Source: Burkholderiaceae bacterium
GTDB lineage: Bacteria; Pseudomonadota; Gammaproteobacteria; Burkholderiales; Burkholderiaceae_F
Assembly: GCA_017461315.1 (NCBI GenBank)
Contig: JAFTYR010000075.1
Location: 62,001-126,000, forward strand
Reading direction: 5' to 3'
DNA: 64,000 bases
A program made the translations under genes and the position numbers. Below, piece by piece: positions 8,860-17,694 of this stretch. Numbering within the stretch: the stretch's first letter is position 1; the number at the start of each line of letters is the position of its first letter. The notes below the pieces were generated by a model that ran no database searches, was not told where the DNA came from, and saw nothing but the letters and a program-made list of their open reading frames with translations.

Positions 8860-9396
8860 ATGAACGAAGATTTTCTAAAATCAAATGCATATGTGGATGT
8901 TTACGAATTGTCTCGGACTAAAGATACGATCTCAGGTCGAGTACTTTTAAGTGACATGCCACGTCTACAGGACTTAATTTTACAGTCTAATAAAGCGTTG
9001 CAATTTACTATTTGTGGCATCGTCGGTAAAGAGGGCTGGCCTGGAGCTACTGTGACATTATCTGGTGATGTTCCTCTTGTCTGTAATCGTTGCAATCAAC
9101 CGATGAGTTTTGAAATGAACCGGGAGGTGGTTTTTAGATTTGCAAAAAGCGAGTCTGAAGCGAATCAGATCCCTATCGAAGAAGATGATGATATTGAGAT
9201 TGTCGTTGGTAGTACCAAGATGAACTTATTGGAATGGCTCGAAGAAGAGGCTTTGCTTTCATTACCTTTAGTGCCAATGCATCTGGAACAATGTATCGAA
9301 CCATTACACATTCGTTTAGGTGAAGATGAAGAAAACGAGAAAAAAAATCCTTTTGCACAATTAAAAGAAATGAAGAACTTGAGAAAAGCAGACTAA
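8860..9396 (+). CDS. yceD: YceD family protein (DUF177, 23S rRNA accumulation protein)
   Basis: DUF177 proteins affect 23S rRNA accumulation and are almost always found directly upstream of rpmF, as here. The 178-residue product contains the CNRCNQPM motif in its middle, an acidic stretch (EEDDDIEIV) and the LEEEALLSLPLVPMH segment typical of the family. Start: the ATG at 8860 has GGAG eight bases upstream; an ATG at 8848 would place that site inside the gene. It probably shares a transcript with rpmF, with a hairpin between the two. Confidence 0.92.
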   Translation: MNEDFLKSNAYVDVYELSRTKDTISGRVLLSDMPRLQDLILQSNKALQFTICGIVGKEGWPGATVTLSGDVPLVCNRCNQPMSFEMNREVVFRFAKSESEANQIPIEEDDDIEIVVGSTKMNLLEWLEEEALLSLPLVPMHLEQCIEPLHIRLGEDEENEKKNPFAQLKEMKNLRKAD

Positions 9397-9424
9397 TTGT
9401 GTAGAATCCGTTGTTTTCGATGAG

Positions 9425-9455
9425 TGTCATTGGGGAGGTATATGCTCCGATGACA
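9425..9455 (+). promoter_or_regulatory. Stem-loop in the rpmF leader
   Basis: Positions 9425-9435 pair with 9445-9455 (eleven pairs, two of them G-U) between the yceD stop and the rpmF start, about 40 bases before the ribosome site. There is no T-tract, so it is not a terminator. It may be an mRNA stability or ribosomal protein regulatory element; no known L32 leader motif is claimed. Confidence 0.45.
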
Positions 9456-9495
9456 TGATTAAAGTAAATTAACCATTTTAAATCGTGGGGTTACC

Positions 9496-9681
9496 ATGGC
9501 TGTTCAGCAGAACAAGAAATCAACTAATAAGCGCGGCAATCATCGTGCTCATGACTTTTTGACAAATCCACCTCTGGCTGTCGAACCGACAACTGGTGAA
9601 GTGCATCGTCGTCACCACATCTCTGCTTCTGGTTTTTACCGTGGCAAGAAAGTGATCGACACAAAGTCTGACGCAGAATAA
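9496..9681 (+). CDS. rpmF: 50S ribosomal protein L32
   Basis: Small basic subunit protein of the 50S ribosome, 61 residues, of normal length. It begins MAVQQNKKS, continues with [11 protein letters not shown] and has the typical [15 protein letters not shown] block. It lacks zinc-ribbon cysteines, as in most proteobacterial L32. A GTGGGG site precedes the ATG. In related bacteria plsX follows immediately; here the transcript ends at a terminator about 80 bases downstream. Confidence 0.97.
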   Translation: MAVQQNKKSTNKRGNHRAHDFLTNPPLAVEPTTGEVHRRHHISASGFYRGKKVIDTKSDAE

Positions 9682-9763
9682 TTAATTTCTTTTGATTTGG
9701 AGTGGATCCGATAGCCCCACAGCGGACGGCTCACTTCGAAACGAAATGAATAAAAAAGAAAAG

Positions 9764-9790
9764 GCAACCTCTCGAGGTTGCTTTTTCTTT
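9764..9790 (+). terminator. Rho-independent terminator after rpmF
   Basis: GCAACCT/AGGTTGC seven-base stem with CTCG tetraloop (9764-9781), followed by TTTTTCTTTTT. It separates yceD-rpmF from the fab cluster. Confidence 0.88.
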
Positions 9791-9886
9791 TTAGAGTTAA
9801 TTTCGCTTAACTTAGGTTAATCAGCAGTGTTTTGGTTTGTTAAGTTGCGTTATGCTAACTGACAGTTCAATTCGATTGTTTAAAGT

Positions 9887-10870
9887 ATGAAGTATTCTCG
9901 GCTTGTTTCAACTGGTAGTTATTTACCAGGCAAACCAATTTCAAATGATGAGCTTGCTCAACGCCTAGCAAAACTAGGAATAGAGACAAGTGATGAATGG
10001 ATACTAAGTCGTACTGGTATTAAACAACGTTATTTGGTAAATGAGCAATCTCCATTATCGACTGGAGATTTGGCCGTTCGGGCCTCGCGGTTAGCTTTAG
10101 AGAAGGCATCGGTTTCTCCTGAAGAGGTTGATCTGATCATTGTTGCTACGACGACTCCAGACCGGATTTTTCCGAGTACAGCATGCTATGTTCAAAATGC
10201 TTTAGGTTGTAAGCGAGCTTCTGCCTTTGATTTGCAAGCAGTGTGTTCCGGCTTTGTTTATGCGTTATCCGTTGCTGATTCGATGATTCGTAGTGGTTCT
10301 GCGAACTATGTTCTAGTCATTGGTAGTGAGGTACTTTCTAGAATTTTGGATTGGAAAGATCGAACGACCTGTGTGCTTTTTGGAGATGGAGCGGGGGTTG
10401 CGCTACTTAAGTCAAGTGATACTCCAGGTATTCTCTCTTCGGTCTTAGGTTCTGATGGGCAGTTTGGAACTGGAGTTTTAGCATCTGATGCTCGAATCGA
10501 AGGAGGCCAAATTGTAGGTGATCCGTTTATTAGAATGGATGGTAAGGTCGTTTTCCGTATGGCTGTTGAGAAGTTGTACGACAGTGCGCTTCAAGTTTTA
10601 AGTAAAGCTGGCTATACACCAAATGATGTTGATTTATATATTCCTCATCAGGCTAATATACGTATTATGACGATGGTGGCTCATAAACTTGGGATTGATG
10701 CAGAAAAGATGATGATTTCACTCGATTCTCACGGCAATACCTCCGCCGCTAGTGTTCCAATTTCCTTGGATAAGGCTATGAATACTAATAAGCTTCGAAA
10801 GGGGGCGCTCGTTTTGTTGCAAGGAGTTGGCGGTGGATTTACCTGGGGATCGGTCCTTCTACGTATTTGA
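9887..10870 (+). CDS. fabH: 3-oxoacyl-ACP synthase III (FabH)
   Basis: Condenses acetyl-CoA with malonyl-ACP to start fatty acid synthesis. The 327-residue thiolase-fold enzyme has the full triad: Cys120 in DLQAVCSGF, His254 in YIPHQANIRI and Asn284 in SHGNTSAAS. The C-terminal GGGFTWGSVLLRI is also typical. It is the first gene of the fatty acid cluster here because plsX is missing. There is no convincing ribosome site directly before the ATG; the preceding about 100 bases after the terminator should hold the promoter for the fab operon. Confidence 0.96.
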   Translation: MKYSRLVSTGSYLPGKPISNDELAQRLAKLGIETSDEWILSRTGIKQRYLVNEQSPLSTGDLAVRASRLALEKASVSPEEVDLIIVATTTPDRIFPSTACYVQNALGCKRASAFDLQAVCSGFVYALSVADSMIRSGSANYVLVIGSEVLSRILDWKDRTTCVLFGDGAGVALLKSSDTPGILSSVLGSDGQFGTGVLASDARIEGGQIVGDPFIRMDGKVVFRMAVEKLYDSALQVLSKAGYTPNDVDLYIPHQANIRIMTMVAHKLGIDAEKMMISLDSHGNTSAASVPISLDKAMNTNKLRKGALVLLQGVGGGFTWGSVLLRI

Positions 10871-10899
10871 TTTGTTATATCTAAATATAAGGAAATATT

Positions 10900-11832
10900 T
10901 TGACTAAGAAAATAGCTTTTGTTTTTCCTGGACAGGGAAGTCAGTCCGTTGGCATGTTAGCCAGTTTTGTTGATATTCCCTTAGTGGATCAAATTTTAAA
11001 TCGAGCCTGTGATACTTTAGGCTTTGACTTAAAAAAACTGATTACAGAGGGACCAGCTGAAGAGCTGAATCTTACGGTGAATACTCAACCGGCTCTTCTT
11101 ACAGCAAGTTACGCTATGTATTCATACTGGAGAAGTTTAGGTGGTGCTACACCCGATATCATGGCTGGACACAGTCTTGGTGAATATTCTGCTTTGGTAT
11201 GTGCTGGTGCGCTCAGTTTTGAGGATGGCTTAAGGTTAGTACGATTCCGTGCTGAACAGATGCAACAAGCAGTTCCTGTTGGACAGGGTTCAATGGCCGC
11301 GATTCTCGGTCTTCCCGATGAAAAAGTAATCGAAATCTGCAAAGAAGCTTCCGGTTCTGGAGTGGTTGAGGCCGTTAACTTTAATACTCCTGGACAAGTC
11401 GTTATTGCTGGTGAAATAGCCCAGCTACAGGACGCAATGCAACGCTGTAAGGATGCCGGTGCAAAACGAGCATTACCATTGAAGGTTTCTGGTCCATTCC
11501 ATTCTAGTCTGATGAAGCCCGCTGCCAATAAACTAGCTGAACGTTTAGCAGATGTTGAATTTACTGTACCAAGCATTCCAATTTTGCATAACGTAGATGT
11601 GAAGACCCGGGATACTGTTGATGGCATAAAGAGTGCTTTATCGGATCAGGTTGCATCTGCAGTTCTGTGGTCAAAAACCATTCTTGAAATGGAAAGCATG
11701 GGAATTGAAACGATTTACGAATGTGGTCCTGGAGCCGCATTGACCGGTATGGTTAAGCGTATTACGCCATCTGTATCTTCAAAATCCATTAATACATTAG
11801 AAGCCATTGATATGGCTCTTAAAGAGGGTTGA
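10900..11832 (+). CDS. fabD: Malonyl-CoA:ACP transacylase (FabD)
   Basis: Loads malonyl groups onto acyl carrier protein. The 310-residue product has the FVFPGQGSQ opening, the nucleophile Ser92 in GHSLGEYSAL and His201 in SGPFHSSLM, the same residue numbers as in E. coli FabD. The start is TTG with AAGGA about six bases upstream; no ATG fits the conserved N-terminus. The stop overlaps the region just before fabG, so fabD and fabG are co-translated or nearly so. Confidence 0.96.
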   Translation: MTKKIAFVFPGQGSQSVGMLASFVDIPLVDQILNRACDTLGFDLKKLITEGPAEELNLTVNTQPALLTASYAMYSYWRSLGGATPDIMAGHSLGEYSALVCAGALSFEDGLRLVRFRAEQMQQAVPVGQGSMAAILGLPDEKVIEICKEASGSGVVEAVNFNTPGQVVIAGEIAQLQDAMQRCKDAGAKRALPLKVSGPFHSSLMKPAANKLAERLADVEFTVPSIPILHNVDVKTRDTVDGIKSALSDQVASAVLWSKTILEMESMGIETIYECGPGAALTGMVKRITPSVSSKSINTLEAIDMALKEG

Positions 11833-11834
11833 TT

Positions 11835-12593
11835 ATGAACGTTTTTACATCAACAGCACTGGAAGGTCAGTGTGTTTTGGTTACTGGAGCTTCCCGTGGC
11901 ATTGGCGCTGCGATTCTTGAAGCTTGTGCTAAGTCTGGCGCTACGGTTATTGGAACAGCAACAAGTGAACAGGGGGCTAATCGAATTACCGAAAAGATTG
12001 CATCTTGGGGAGCTAAAGGGGAGGGTCGCGTATTAAATGTTGCAGATCGCGCTCAAACCGATGAGTTTGTAAAAGCATTGGAAAAAGATTACGGTGCTAT
12101 AACCGTTTTGGTTAATAATGCAGGCATTACTCGAGACACACTTGCAATGAGATTGAAGGATGAGTTGTGGGATGAAGTGATTGAAACGAATCTTACAGGT
12201 TCATTCCGTCTAATTCGAGCTTTAATGCGTGGCATGATTAAGGCGAGACACGGTCGAATCATTAATCTTTCCTCTATTGTGGGTGAAATTGGTAATCCGG
12301 GTCAGGCCAACTACGCTGCGTCTAAAGCTGGCTTAATCGCAATGAGTAAGTCTTTAGCTAGAGAGCTTGGTTCTCGTGGTGTGACGGTTAACTGTATTGC
12401 TCCTTGTTTTATTGCTACCGATATGACCGCCGCATTATCTGACGAGCAGAAAGATGCTTTAGCAAAACAGATTCCGCTAGCTAAGTTAGGACGAGCTGAG
12501 GACATCGCTGCTTCCGTCATTTTCTTAGCTTCTGATGCAGGTTCCTATATCACTGGTCAAGTGATCAGTGTAAATGGCGGAATGTCAATGTGA
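11835..12593 (+). CDS. fabG: 3-oxoacyl-ACP reductase (FabG)
   Basis: NADPH-dependent short-chain reductase that reduces 3-oxoacyl-ACP. Of 252 residues, it has the TGASRGIG nucleotide-binding motif (17-24), NNAG (94-97) and the Ser147-Tyr160-Lys164 catalytic residues (in INLSS and ANYAASK), and ends in ITGQVISVNGGMSM. The ATG at 11835 has GAGG seven bases upstream; the frame also allows a TTG two codons earlier that overlaps fabD. It is the third gene of the fab operon. Confidence 0.96.
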   Translation: MNVFTSTALEGQCVLVTGASRGIGAAILEACAKSGATVIGTATSEQGANRITEKIASWGAKGEGRVLNVADRAQTDEFVKALEKDYGAITVLVNNAGITRDTLAMRLKDELWDEVIETNLTGSFRLIRALMRGMIKARHGRIINLSSIVGEIGNPGQANYAASKAGLIAMSKSLARELGSRGVTVNCIAPCFIATDMTAALSDEQKDALAKQIPLAKLGRAEDIAASVIFLASDAGSYITGQVISVNGGMSM

Positions 12594-12667
12594 TTTAACG
12601 TATAGGTTTTTGTTAAAATCTAAATTTGTCCTTAACTAAGGACGTAACTTTAATCAAGAGGATTCAA

Positions 12668-12901
12668 ATGGAAAACATCGAACAACAGGTTAAGAAAGTC
12701 GTTGCAGAACAGCTCAGCATCAATGAAGCTGATATCAAGAATGAAAGTGCCTTTATTGCTGATCTCGGTGCCGATTCTTTGGACACCGTTGAATTGGTGA
12801 TGGCTCTCGAAGATACATTCGGTATTGAAATTCCTGATGATCAGCAAGAAAAGATCCAGACTGTTCAGGATGCTATCGACTTTATCAAAGCTAACAAATA
12901 A
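12668..12901 (+). CDS. acpP: Acyl carrier protein
   Basis: Carries growing acyl chains on a phosphopantetheine arm attached to Ser37 in GADSLDTVE. The 77-residue acidic protein is of standard length and starts [12 protein letters not shown]. The ATG at 12668 has AGAGG just upstream; upstream in-frame codons at 12626 lie in the leader and do not look conserved. AcpS, which attaches the arm, is encoded at 19770. The 74-base gap after fabG is AT-rich and could hold a separate promoter, as acpP is usually expressed more strongly than its neighbours. Confidence 0.97.
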   Translation: MENIEQQVKKVVAEQLSINEADIKNESAFIADLGADSLDTVELVMALEDTFGIEIPDDQQEKIQTVQDAIDFIKANK

Positions 12902-12927
12902 TTTTCTTTGTTGAAGAGGAGAATCAA

Positions 12928-14154
12928 ATGCGTCGTGTTGTAGTGACGGGCCTAGGAATGGTAAGTCCTTTAGGTAATGATGTATTAACCAGTTGGCAAA
13001 ATGCCTTGGCAGGAAAGTCTGGCGTTACTCGCATCACGCAGTTTGATGCTTCAGCCTTCGGCTCTCAGATCGCTGGTGAGGTCAAAGATTTTGACGTATC
13101 ACCCTATCTGAGTCCGAAGGAAGCTCGTCGATTCGACCGCTTTATTCATTTTGGCGTTGCAGCGGGTGTTCAGGCATTGGATGATAGTGGTATTGAGATT
13201 ACGGAAGAAAATGCTCACCGGATTGGTTGTTCCGTCAGTAGTGGTATTGGTGGCTTGCCTGAAATTTGTCGCAATGACGCCGTATATCTCGAAAAAGGTC
13301 CAAGAAGAATCTCTCCATTCATGATTACTGGATCTATCGTTAACATGATTTCTGGACAGCTTTCAATTATGAAAAATTTGAAAGGTCCAAACGTTGCTTA
13401 TTCAACAGCTTGCTCTACTGGGTTGCATTCCATTGGTGAAGCTATGTGGATGATTAAACGTGGTGATGCTGATGTGATGGTTGCTGGTGGCGCTGAATCG
13501 ACTGTATGCCCTATCGGTTTAGGTTCATTCGATTCAATGCATGCTCTTTCTCGCAGAAATGATGATCCATCTACTGCATCTCGTCCTTTTGACAAGGATC
13601 GTGACGGTTTCGTTTTAGGGGAAGGGGCTGGTGTACTCGTGCTTGAAGAGTATGAACACGCTGTTGCTCGTGGTGCTAAGATCTATGCTGAAGTTCTTGG
13701 TTATGGTCTTTCTGCTGATGCAGGGCACATTACAACACCAAATTCTGACGGTCCACGTCGTTGCATGTTAATGGCTCTCGAACATGCAGGAATTCGCGCT
13801 GATGAGATTGATTATTTGAATGCTCATGGTACAAGTACTCCTGTAGGTGACGCAAATGAAACCAAGGCAATTCGAGAAGCATTTGGCGATCATGCTTATA
13901 AGTTGGTTGTGAATTCTACCAAGTCTATGACAGGTCATCTGCTGGGTGGTGCAGGTGGTATTGAGTCTGTATTTACAGTTCTTGCTATTAAGAATCAAAT
14001 TTCACCTCCAACTATTAACATTTTTGATCAAGATCCAGCTTGTGATTTAGATTATTGTGCTAATACTGCGCGTGAAATGAAGATTCGCTATGCAATGAAG
14101 AATTCTTTTGGATTTGGTGGTACGAACGGATCTATTGTGTTTGGTAAACTCTGA
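12928..14154 (+). CDS. fabF: 3-oxoacyl-ACP synthase II (FabF)
   Basis: Elongating condensing enzyme of type II fatty acid synthesis. The 408-residue product has the Cys162-His300-His337 triad (STACSTG, NAHGTSTP and MTGHLLGG) and the RRVVVTGLGMVSPLG opening typical of FabF. An AGAGGAG site precedes the ATG by seven bases. It closes the fab operon and is followed by a terminator. Confidence 0.97.
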   Translation: MRRVVVTGLGMVSPLGNDVLTSWQNALAGKSGVTRITQFDASAFGSQIAGEVKDFDVSPYLSPKEARRFDRFIHFGVAAGVQALDDSGIEITEENAHRIGCSVSSGIGGLPEICRNDAVYLEKGPRRISPFMITGSIVNMISGQLSIMKNLKGPNVAYSTACSTGLHSIGEAMWMIKRGDADVMVAGGAESTVCPIGLGSFDSMHALSRRNDDPSTASRPFDKDRDGFVLGEGAGVLVLEEYEHAVARGAKIYAEVLGYGLSADAGHITTPNSDGPRRCMLMALEHAGIRADEIDYLNAHGTSTPVGDANETKAIREAFGDHAYKLVVNSTKSMTGHLLGGAGGIESVFTVLAIKNQISPPTINIFDQDPACDLDYCANTAREMKIRYAMKNSFGFGGTNGSIVFGKL

Positions 14155-14183
14155 TCTACTGTATCGTAATTGAAAGAATTTAG

Positions 14184-14210
14184 AGGGTTGCTATACAGCA
14201 GCCCTTTTCG
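14184..14210 (+). terminator. Rho-independent terminator after fabF
   Basis: AGGGTTGCT (14184-14192) pairs with AGCAGCCCT (14197-14205) around ATAC, with one T-G pair, followed by TTT and a further T-run at 14212-14216. It ends the fatty acid operon. Confidence 0.85.
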
Positions 14211-14227
14211 TATTTTTAAATTACTTG

Positions 14228-14267
14228 TCCTGATGCATTTGAACTTATTGGTTTAGACGCATCAGGA
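14228..14267 (+). promoter_or_regulatory. Stem-loop overlapping the Shine-Dalgarno region of lepA
   Basis: TCCTGATGC (14228-14236) and GCATCAGGA (14259-14267) form a perfect nine-base stem. The 3' arm includes AGGA of the AGGAGAAGG purine run at 14264-14272, so folding would mask a ribosome site close to lepA. A regulatory role is inference. Confidence 0.45.
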
Positions 14268-14287
14268 GAAGGTTCTTGCGGAAGATT

Positions 14288-16081
14288 ATGAAACTCATAA
14301 GAAATTTTTCCATCATTGCACATATTGACCATGGCAAGTCGACTCTTGCAGACCGTTTGATTCAGTTTTGTGGTGGCCTTTCTGAGCGAGAAATGGAGTC
14401 TCAGGTTCTAGACTCAATGGATCTTGAGCGTGAACGAGGCATTACGATTAAAGCCCAGACGGCCTCTTTAAATTACAAAGCTAAGGATGGTCAAACGTAT
14501 CAGTTAAATTTGATTGACACACCGGGACACGTCGACTTTAGTTATGAAGTCAGCCGTTCTCTTTCTGCTTGTGAAGGTGCGCTATTGGTTGTGGATGCGA
14601 CTCAGGGGGTTGAAGCGCAAACCGTAGCCAACTGTTATACCGCAATTGAATTGGGTGTTGAAGTTATTCCTGTTCTGAACAAAATGGATTTGCAAAGTGC
14701 GAATCCAGACGAGGCGAAAGAAGAAATTGAAGACGTGATAGGTATTGATGCTACCGATGCTATCGAGTGTTCAGCTAAAACAGGTCTAGGGATCGAAGAT
14801 ATTTTGGAGCGTGTAGTTCAAAATGTTCCTGCACCTCAAGGTGATGCATCTGCTCCATTACAAGCACTGATTATCGATTCATGGTTCGATAATTACGTTG
14901 GCGTTGTTATGTTAGTTCGTGTCGTAAATGGTACGTTACGTCCCAAAGATAAAATTCGCCTCATGGCTACGGGTGCATCGCACTTAGTAGAACAGGTCGG
15001 TATTTTCACACCTAAGTCTCAAAATAAGACAGAATTAACTGCGGGCCAAGTCGGCTTTGTTGTAGCAGGTATTAAAGAACTACGAGATGCGAAAGTCGGG
15101 GACACGGTTACTAACGCTCAAAAACCTGCGGATCAATCTTTACCTGGATTTAAAGAAGCAAAAAGTCAGGTTTTTGCAGGTTTGTATCCAGTTGAATCAA
15201 ATCAGTATGAGGCGCTACGTGATGCACTGACTAAGTTACAACTGAACGACGCCGCTCTTCACTTCGAGCCTGAAGTCTCACAAGCCTTAGGGTTTGGTTT
15301 CCGCGCAGGGTTCTTAGGTTTATTGCACATGGATATTGTCCAAGAGCGACTAGAGCGCGAATACAACATGGACCTGATTACAACTGCTCCGAGTGTTGTG
15401 TATGAAGTTCTTCTACGTAACGGAGAAGTGATCCAAGTAGAGAATCCCTCTAAGTTACCCCCAGTTGAAAAAATCGCAGAAATTCGTGAACCGATTGATA
15501 ACGTGACGATCTTTGTGCCGGATGAGTATGTTGGGGCGGTTATGAAACTTTGTAACGATAAGCGAGGTGTACAAACAAACCTAGCGTATCACGGTCGTCA
15601 AGTTCACATTCATTACGATTTGCCGTTAGCTGAAATCGTCTTAGATTTCTTCGATAAATTGAAATCTTTAACGCGTGGTTACGCCTCAATGGACTATGAG
15701 TTCAAGGAGTACCGAGCTGCGGATGTGGTCAAAATCGACATTTTGATCAACGGTGATAAGGTTGATGCTTTATCTAGCATTGTTCACCGAGCCAATTCGG
15801 TCAGTCGTGGTCGAGATATTGTGTCTAAGATGCGAAGCATTATTCCTAGACAGATGTACGATGTTGCCATCCAAGCTGCGATCGGTGTTAACGTTATCGC
15901 TCGAGAAAACGTTAAGGCTTTAAGAAAGAACGTATTGGCAAAATGCTATGGTGGCGACATTACCCGTAAGAGAAAACTGCTTGAAAAACAAAAAGCTGGG
16001 AAAAAGCGTATGAAACAAGTCGGAACGGTGGAAATTCCACAGGAAGCTTTCCTGGCTATTTTGAAAGCAGATGAACGGTAA
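14288..16081 (+). CDS. lepA: Translation elongation factor 4 (LepA)
   Basis: A ribosome-dependent GTPase that back-translocates or assists stalled ribosomes. The 597-residue product has G1 AHIDHGKST, the DTPGH motif, NKMD, and a LepA-specific C-terminal domain ending in [15 protein letters not shown] chose the ATG at 14288 ([12 protein letters not shown]) because it matches the family start; a TTG at 14276 sits closer to the AGGAGAAGG run, so the true start is slightly uncertain. lepA-lepB-rnc-era-recO is a conserved string; the rpoE-type genes often found before lepA are absent. Confidence 0.96.
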   Translation: MKLIRNFSIIAHIDHGKSTLADRLIQFCGGLSEREMESQVLDSMDLERERGITIKAQTASLNYKAKDGQTYQLNLIDTPGHVDFSYEVSRSLSACEGALLVVDATQGVEAQTVANCYTAIELGVEVIPVLNKMDLQSANPDEAKEEIEDVIGIDATDAIECSAKTGLGIEDILERVVQNVPAPQGDASAPLQALIIDSWFDNYVGVVMLVRVVNGTLRPKDKIRLMATGASHLVEQVGIFTPKSQNKTELTAGQVGFVVAGIKELRDAKVGDTVTNAQKPADQSLPGFKEAKSQVFAGLYPVESNQYEALRDALTKLQLNDAALHFEPEVSQALGFGFRAGFLGLLHMDIVQERLEREYNMDLITTAPSVVYEVLLRNGEVIQVENPSKLPPVEKIAEIREPIDNVTIFVPDEYVGAVMKLCNDKRGVQTNLAYHGRQVHIHYDLPLAEIVLDFFDKLKSLTRGYASMDYEFKEYRAADVVKIDILINGDKVDALSSIVHRANSVSRGRDIVSKMRSIIPRQMYDVAIQAAIGVNVIARENVKALRKNVLAKCYGGDITRKRKLLEKQKAGKKRMKQVGTVEIPQEAFLAILKADER

Positions 16082-16099
16082 AACAGAAGAGTATTGAAA

Positions 16100-16990
16100 A
16101 TGAATTTTCCATTAATACTATTTATTTTGACCATTGTGACCGGATGCTTGTGGATTCTGGATTTCTTTGTTTTAGCACCTAAAAGACGTCAGATTGCGCA
16201 GGCAGAGCTTCGTACGTTTGATGCGAACAATGAAGAAGCTCTTCGACGCGGTGAGGCGACGGTTTTATCTGCTCGTGACGCCATTCAACTTCGCCTTAAA
16301 GATCGCCCTAAGTGGCTTGAATATACGGCTGGATTTTTCCCAGTTATCTTCTTTATTTTCGTCTTGAGATCGTTTCTTTTTGAACCATTTCGAATCCCGA
16401 GTGGCTCTATGATGCCGACTCTTGAAATTGGTGACATGATTTTGGTCAATAAGTACGAGTATGGTCTAAGACTTCCTGTCCTCAATACTAAGGTAATTCC
16501 AGTAGGCGAACCACAAAGAGGAGATGTTGTGGTGTTCCGTTTGCCTTCAGACGAAAGTATTGATTACATCAAACGAGTTGTTGGTTTACCAGGAGATAAG
16601 ATTCGCTATGTTAACAAGCAGTTAACTATTAATGGTGAACCAATCAAGTTAAAAAATGATGGTCAATATTATGACGAAAATCGTCTTTTAGAACTAAATC
16701 AATACGAAGAAGTTTTGGGTAAAAATAAACATAGGATTTTAATAGACGGTCGCGTTCCTCCTGTGGCTTATGCTTTACCGAGTCATAACAACATGCAAGC
16801 CTGCCAATATATACCGGGTGGTTTAGAGTGTGTTGTTCCTCAAGGTATGTATTTCGTAATGGGTGACAATAGAGATAACTCGGAAGATAGTCGATATTGG
16901 GGTTTTGTCCCAGAGAAAAATTTGGTAGGCCGAGCTTTTATGGTGTGGCTGAATTTGTCGAAACCGAGTCGCATTGGCTTCTTTGATTAA
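16100..16990 (+). CDS. lepB: Signal peptidase I
   Basis: Inner-membrane protease that removes signal peptides from exported proteins. The 296-residue protein has two N-terminal membrane segments (about 2-27 and 77-93), the catalytic Ser103 in RIPSGSMMPT and general base Lys158 in YIKRVVGLPGDK, and the late GDNRDNSEDSRYWGFV box. The ATG at 16100 has AGAAGAG eight bases upstream; a TTG at 16094 is less likely. It directly follows lepA with an 18-base gap. Confidence 0.95.
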   Translation: MNFPLILFILTIVTGCLWILDFFVLAPKRRQIAQAELRTFDANNEEALRRGEATVLSARDAIQLRLKDRPKWLEYTAGFFPVIFFIFVLRSFLFEPFRIPSGSMMPTLEIGDMILVNKYEYGLRLPVLNTKVIPVGEPQRGDVVVFRLPSDESIDYIKRVVGLPGDKIRYVNKQLTINGEPIKLKNDGQYYDENRLLELNQYEEVLGKNKHRILIDGRVPPVAYALPSHNNMQACQYIPGGLECVVPQGMYFVMGDNRDNSEDSRYWGFVPEKNLVGRAFMVWLNLSKPSRIGFFD

Positions 16991-16999
16991 GGAAGAAAA

Positions 17000-17683
17000 A
17001 TGAAAAGTCTCAATGAGTTAGAGCAAAGACTGGGATATACCTTTAAAAATATCAAACTATTAAAACGAGCCGTGACGCATCGTTCATACGGTGCTGAACA
17101 TAACGAGAGACTAGAATTTCTAGGTGATTCTGTTTTAAATTGTGTGATCGGAAATGCACTCTTTCAAAAAGAGGATCATTTTGATGAGGGTTCTCTATCT
17201 CGAGTACGCGCTAATCTTGTATGTCAGAATGCTCTAGTTGAGGTTGCTGAAATTTTAGGTATTTCTGATTTTCTCAATCTAGGTGAAGGTGAAATGCGTT
17301 CTGGAGGAGGACATCGTCCTTCTATTATGGCGGATGCGGTTGAAGCGGTCTTTGGTGCCATTTTTATGGATGGAAGTTTTGAGCAAGCTCAAGCCGTGAT
17401 TCTCAGGCTGTACGAACCTGTACTGAATAAATTAACTCCGTCTGCGATGAGTAAAGACGCTAAAACACTTTTACAAGAAAAATTACAGTCTGCTCACTAT
17501 AGCTTACCGATCTATGAAATATGTCGTGTAACGGGAGCTCAACACGATCAAACGTTTGAAGTGTATGTCAAATTACCGGCTTTAGACATTGAAATGCTTG
17601 GATGTGGTAAGTCACGCCGACAGGCTGAGCAGGACGCCGCTAGTAAAGCCTTAGCGGATGAAAAGCTTCAAGGACTATTTTAG
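17000..17683 (+). CDS. rnc: Ribonuclease III
   Basis: Cleaves double-stranded RNA in rRNA precursors and mRNAs. The 227-residue product has the signature ERLEFLGDSVL at 36-46 with the metal-binding Glu39 and Asp43, a second acidic motif MADAVEAVFGAI, and a C-terminal double-stranded RNA-binding domain from about residue 155 ending with the SRRQAEQDAASKAL block. It is 9 bases downstream of lepB and 11 bases upstream of era. Confidence 0.96.
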   Translation: MKSLNELEQRLGYTFKNIKLLKRAVTHRSYGAEHNERLEFLGDSVLNCVIGNALFQKEDHFDEGSLSRVRANLVCQNALVEVAEILGISDFLNLGEGEMRSGGGHRPSIMADAVEAVFGAIFMDGSFEQAQAVILRLYEPVLNKLTPSAMSKDAKTLLQEKLQSAHYSLPIYEICRVTGAQHDQTFEVYVKLPALDIEMLGCGKSRRQAEQDAASKALADEKLQGLF

Positions 17684-17694
17684 AGATCTTGATT

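Noticed and set aside
11109-11627. A 172-codon open frame opposite fabD
   Set aside because: It is entirely antisense to a well-supported gene with intact catalytic residues and has no family features of its own.
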